Source: Streptomyces mayonensis (GTDB lineage Bacteria > Actinomycetota > Actinomycetes > Streptomycetales > Streptomycetaceae). From it: DNA of 64,000 bases. Made by a program: the position numbers and the translations under genes. The notes below the pieces were generated by a model. It was not told where the DNA came from and did no database searches. It worked only from the letters and a program-made list of their open reading frames with translations. The stretch is from positions 1-64,000 of the forward strand of contig NZ_JACBYP010000018.1 of assembly GCF_018982965.1 (NCBI RefSeq), in the 5' to 3' direction. Positions 61,921-64,000 of this stretch are shown one piece after another (the stretch's first letter is position 1; each line of letters opens with the position of its first letter).

Positions 61921-63237
61921 ATGAGCGAACTGGCATACCCATACGAAGCACCGGCCTCGCAGGCTCTGTTCGACCGCGCGGCCGCCGTCACACCCGGAGG
62001 GGTGAACTCCCCGGTGCGCGCCTTCCGCGCCGTCGGCGGCACTCCCCGGTTCATGGTGTCCGGCACCGGGCCGTACCTGACCGACGCCGACGGGCGTGAG
62101 TACGTCGACCTCGTGTGCTCCTGGGGCCCGATGATCCTCGGGCACGCGCACCCCGAGGTGGTCGCCGCCGTGCAGGAGGCCGTGGCGCGCGGGACGTCCT
62201 TCGGTACGCCCGCCGAGGGCGAGGTCGCGCTCGCCGAGGCGATGGTGGACCGGGTCGCGCCGCTGGAGGAGGTCCGGCTCGTGTCCAGCGGGACCGAGGC
62301 GACCATGTCGGCCATCCGGCTCGCCCGCGGGTTCACGCAGCGCACCAAGGTGATCAAGTTCGCCGGGTGTTACCACGGTCACGTCGACTCGCTCCTCGCC
62401 GCCGCCGGTTCCGGCGTCGCCACCTTCGCGCTGCCCGACACCCCCGGCGTCACCGGCGCCCAGGCGAGCGACACGATCGTGCTGCCGTACAACGACCTGG
62501 AGGCCGTGCACGCCGCCTTCGCCGCCCACCCCGGCGAGATCGCCTGCGTGATCACGGAGGCGTCGCCCGGCAACATGGGCGTCGTACCGCCGCTGCCCGG
62601 GTTCAACCAGGGGCTCAAGGACGCCTGCGCGGCGAACGGCGCGCTGTTCGTGTCCGACGAGGTCATGACCGGGTTCCGGACCAGCCGCGCCGGGTGGTAC
62701 GGGGTGGAGGGGGTCGTGCCCGACCTGATGACCTTCGGGAAGGTGATGGGCGGCGGGTTCCCCGCGGCCGCCTTCGGCGGGCGCGCCGACGTCATGGCGC
62801 ACCTCGCGCCGGCCGGACCCGTCTACCAGGCCGGCACCCTCTCCGGGAACCCCGTCGCCACCGCCGCCGGGCTCGCCCAGCTGCGGCTCCTCGACGACGC
62901 CGCCTACGCCACCGTCAACGGCGTGTCCGCGCAGATCCAGGGGCTGGTGACCGAGGCGCTCGCCAAGGAGGGCGTCGCCCACACGGTGCAGACCGCCTCC
63001 AACATGTTCTCCGTCTTCTTCACCGACCGGCCGGTCAACGACTACGAGGACGCCAAGGCGCAGGAGTCCTTCCGCTTCACCGCGTTCTTCCACTCCCTCC
63101 TCGCGAACGGCGTCTACCTGCCGCCGTCCTCCTTCGAGTCCTGGTTCGTGTCCACCGCCCACGACGAGCGGGCCGTCCAGCGCATCGCCGACGCCCTCCC
63201 GGCGGCGGCCCGCGCGGCTGCGGAGGCGACGGCATGA
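61921..63237 (+). CDS. hemL: glutamate-1-semialdehyde 2,1-aminomutase
   Basis: The protein has 438 residues. It is a class-III PLP aminotransferase fold with the GSA-AM hallmarks [12 protein letters not shown] near the start, [36 protein letters not shown], the PLP Asp in [11 protein letters not shown] and the Lys in [18 protein letters not shown]. It makes 5-aminolevulinate for haem, sirohaem and cobalamin by the C5 pathway in the cytoplasm. ATG at 61921. It overlaps the histidine phosphatase gene by ATGA. Confidence 0.97.
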   Translation: MSELAYPYEAPASQALFDRAAAVTPGGVNSPVRAFRAVGGTPRFMVSGTGPYLTDADGREYVDLVCSWGPMILGHAHPEVVAAVQEAVARGTSFGTPAEGEVALAEAMVDRVAPLEEVRLVSSGTEATMSAIRLARGFTQRTKVIKFAGCYHGHVDSLLAAAGSGVATFALPDTPGVTGAQASDTIVLPYNDLEAVHAAFAAHPGEIACVITEASPGNMGVVPPLPGFNQGLKDACAANGALFVSDEVMTGFRTSRAGWYGVEGVVPDLMTFGKVMGGGFPAAAFGGRADVMAHLAPAGPVYQAGTLSGNPVATAAGLAQLRLLDDAAYATVNGVSAQIQGLVTEALAKEGVAHTVQTASNMFSVFFTDRPVNDYEDAKAQESFRFTAFFHSLLANGVYLPPSSFESWFVSTAHDERAVQRIADALPAAARAAAEATA

Positions 63238-63932
63238 GCCACGAGAACCACGAGAGCAACGATGAGCTGACCGTCGTCCACGTCATGCGGCACGGCGAGG
63301 TCGAGAACCCGACCGGCGTCCTCTACGGACGGCTCCCCGGCTACCACCTCTCCGAGCTGGGCCGGCGCATGGCCGAGCGGGTCGCCGAGCACCTCGCGCC
63401 CCGCGACGTGACGTACGTCGTCGCCTCCCCGCTGGAGCGGGCGCAGGAGACGGCGACGCCGGTCGCCAAGACGCACGGGGTCGACCTCGACACCGACTCG
63501 CGCCTCATCGAGGCCGCCAACGTCTTCCAGGGCAAGACCTTCGGCATCGGCGACGGCGCACTGCGCCGGCCCGCCAACTGGAAGCACGTGGTCAACCCCT
63601 TCAAGCCGTCCTGGGGCGAGCCGTACGTCGACCAGGTCGTGCGGATGAAGGGCGCGATCGACGCCGCCCGCGACCGGGCCCGCGGGCACGAGGCCGTGGT
63701 CGTCAGCCACCAGCTGCCGATCTGGATCCTGCGGTCCTACGTCGAGCGGCGGCGGCTGTGGCACGACCCGCGCAAGCGGCAGTGCACGCTGGCGTCGTTG
63801 ACGACGTTCACCTACCGGGGCGACCGGATCGTCTCCGTCGGCTACACCGAGCCCGCCCGCGACCTCGTCCCGGCACACCTGCTCGCGGGCGCCAGGCCCG
63901 TGAAGGGGCAGGGGAAGGCGTACGGCGCCTGA
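63234..63932 (+). CDS. histidine phosphatase family protein
   Basis: The protein has 232 residues. The catalytic RHG is in [13 protein letters not shown]; the second His is in [11 protein letters not shown], and Glu/Arg residues lie in [11 protein letters not shown]. It resembles phosphoglycerate-mutase-like phosphatases; the substrate is unknown. It is co-transcribed with hemL (4-bp overlap), as in other streptomycetes. Confidence 0.93.
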   Translation: MSHENHESNDELTVVHVMRHGEVENPTGVLYGRLPGYHLSELGRRMAERVAEHLAPRDVTYVVASPLERAQETATPVAKTHGVDLDTDSRLIEAANVFQGKTFGIGDGALRRPANWKHVVNPFKPSWGEPYVDQVVRMKGAIDAARDRARGHEAVVVSHQLPIWILRSYVERRRLWHDPRKRQCTLASLTTFTYRGDRIVSVGYTEPARDLVPAHLLAGARPVKGQGKAYGA

Positions 63933-64000
63933 GCCGGCCGTAAGGAGAGAGGGGGCGGGGACGAGGGGGCGTCTCCGCCCCCTCCGCCCGTCCGCCGGCC

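Overview
The window is about 73% GC with extreme third-position G/C bias, GTG/TTG starts, GGAGG-type ribosome binding sites and ATGA/GTGA stop-start overlaps. Together with the Fe-type superoxide dismutase under a Nur-like box, the Scr1/DUF397 pair, a DUF2637 protein and hemL, this points to a Streptomyces chromosome. All functional calls are from reading the sequence; no database search was possible. Bases 1-162 are almost pure G/C homopolymer and look like a poor-quality contig end.

Left part (0.3-24.6 kb). A minus-strand pair encodes a two-helix membrane protein and a TIR-like nucleotide-binding protein. They share an Asn/Gly/Gln-rich motif at the C-terminus of one and the N-terminus of the other, as in bacterial amyloid-signalling pairs. 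Next come a DUF4396 membrane protein behind a CsoR-like palindrome, a flotillin/SPFH protein with a 1770-residue AAA+ ATPase, sodF with a Nur-like box, and HEAT-repeat and MerR-HEAT genes preceded by 34-bp tandem repeats. A second amyloid-type locus follows (15.5-20.0 kb): a Nudix/winged-helix regulator, a nucleoside-phosphorylase-fold protein and a membrane protein that share a second, different short motif, plus a small four-helix membrane protein. Then come an ABC transporter and a two-component system.

Middle (24.6-37.1 kb). After an alcohol dehydrogenase and a decapitated TetR gene comes an AT-richer leader. It precedes a 23-codon peptide gene, a perfect 14-bp hairpin, and genes for a TPR protein, an MFS exporter and a prolyl-oligopeptidase-like S9 peptidase. 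This has the layout of a small peptide natural-product (RiPP-like) cluster without any recognised modification enzyme. It is followed by an operon (RmlD-like reductase, APH-like kinase, cupin, HAD protein) that has an exact CebR-type 14-mer upstream and TTA codons in its first two genes. A CmtR-like metal sensor with a cation transporter closes this part.

Right part (37.5-61.0 kb). This is an integrated mobilisable element. A 23-bp direct repeat, lying within the 3' end of a conserved gene, flanks it. It carries a tyrosine integrase, an excisionase-like protein, a DUF3631 ATPase, a DUF2637 membrane protein, MobC and an HUH relaxase. Its cargo includes a NERD protein, a 1524-residue SF1 helicase with a C-terminal PD-(D/E)XK/Vsr-like nuclease paired with a HEPN-like protein, and a Streptomyces regulatory cassette (HATPase, 2H phosphoesterase, XRE-TPR, Scr1/DUF397, flavoprotein). 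A decayed integrase fragment beside attR suggests repeated use of the site. The window ends with core genes: the interrupted conserved gene, hemL and a histidine phosphatase.

Most notable: the two motif-sharing candidate immunity/cell-death loci, the orphan peptide cluster, the CebR-marked operon, and the helicase-nuclease plus HEPN pair.
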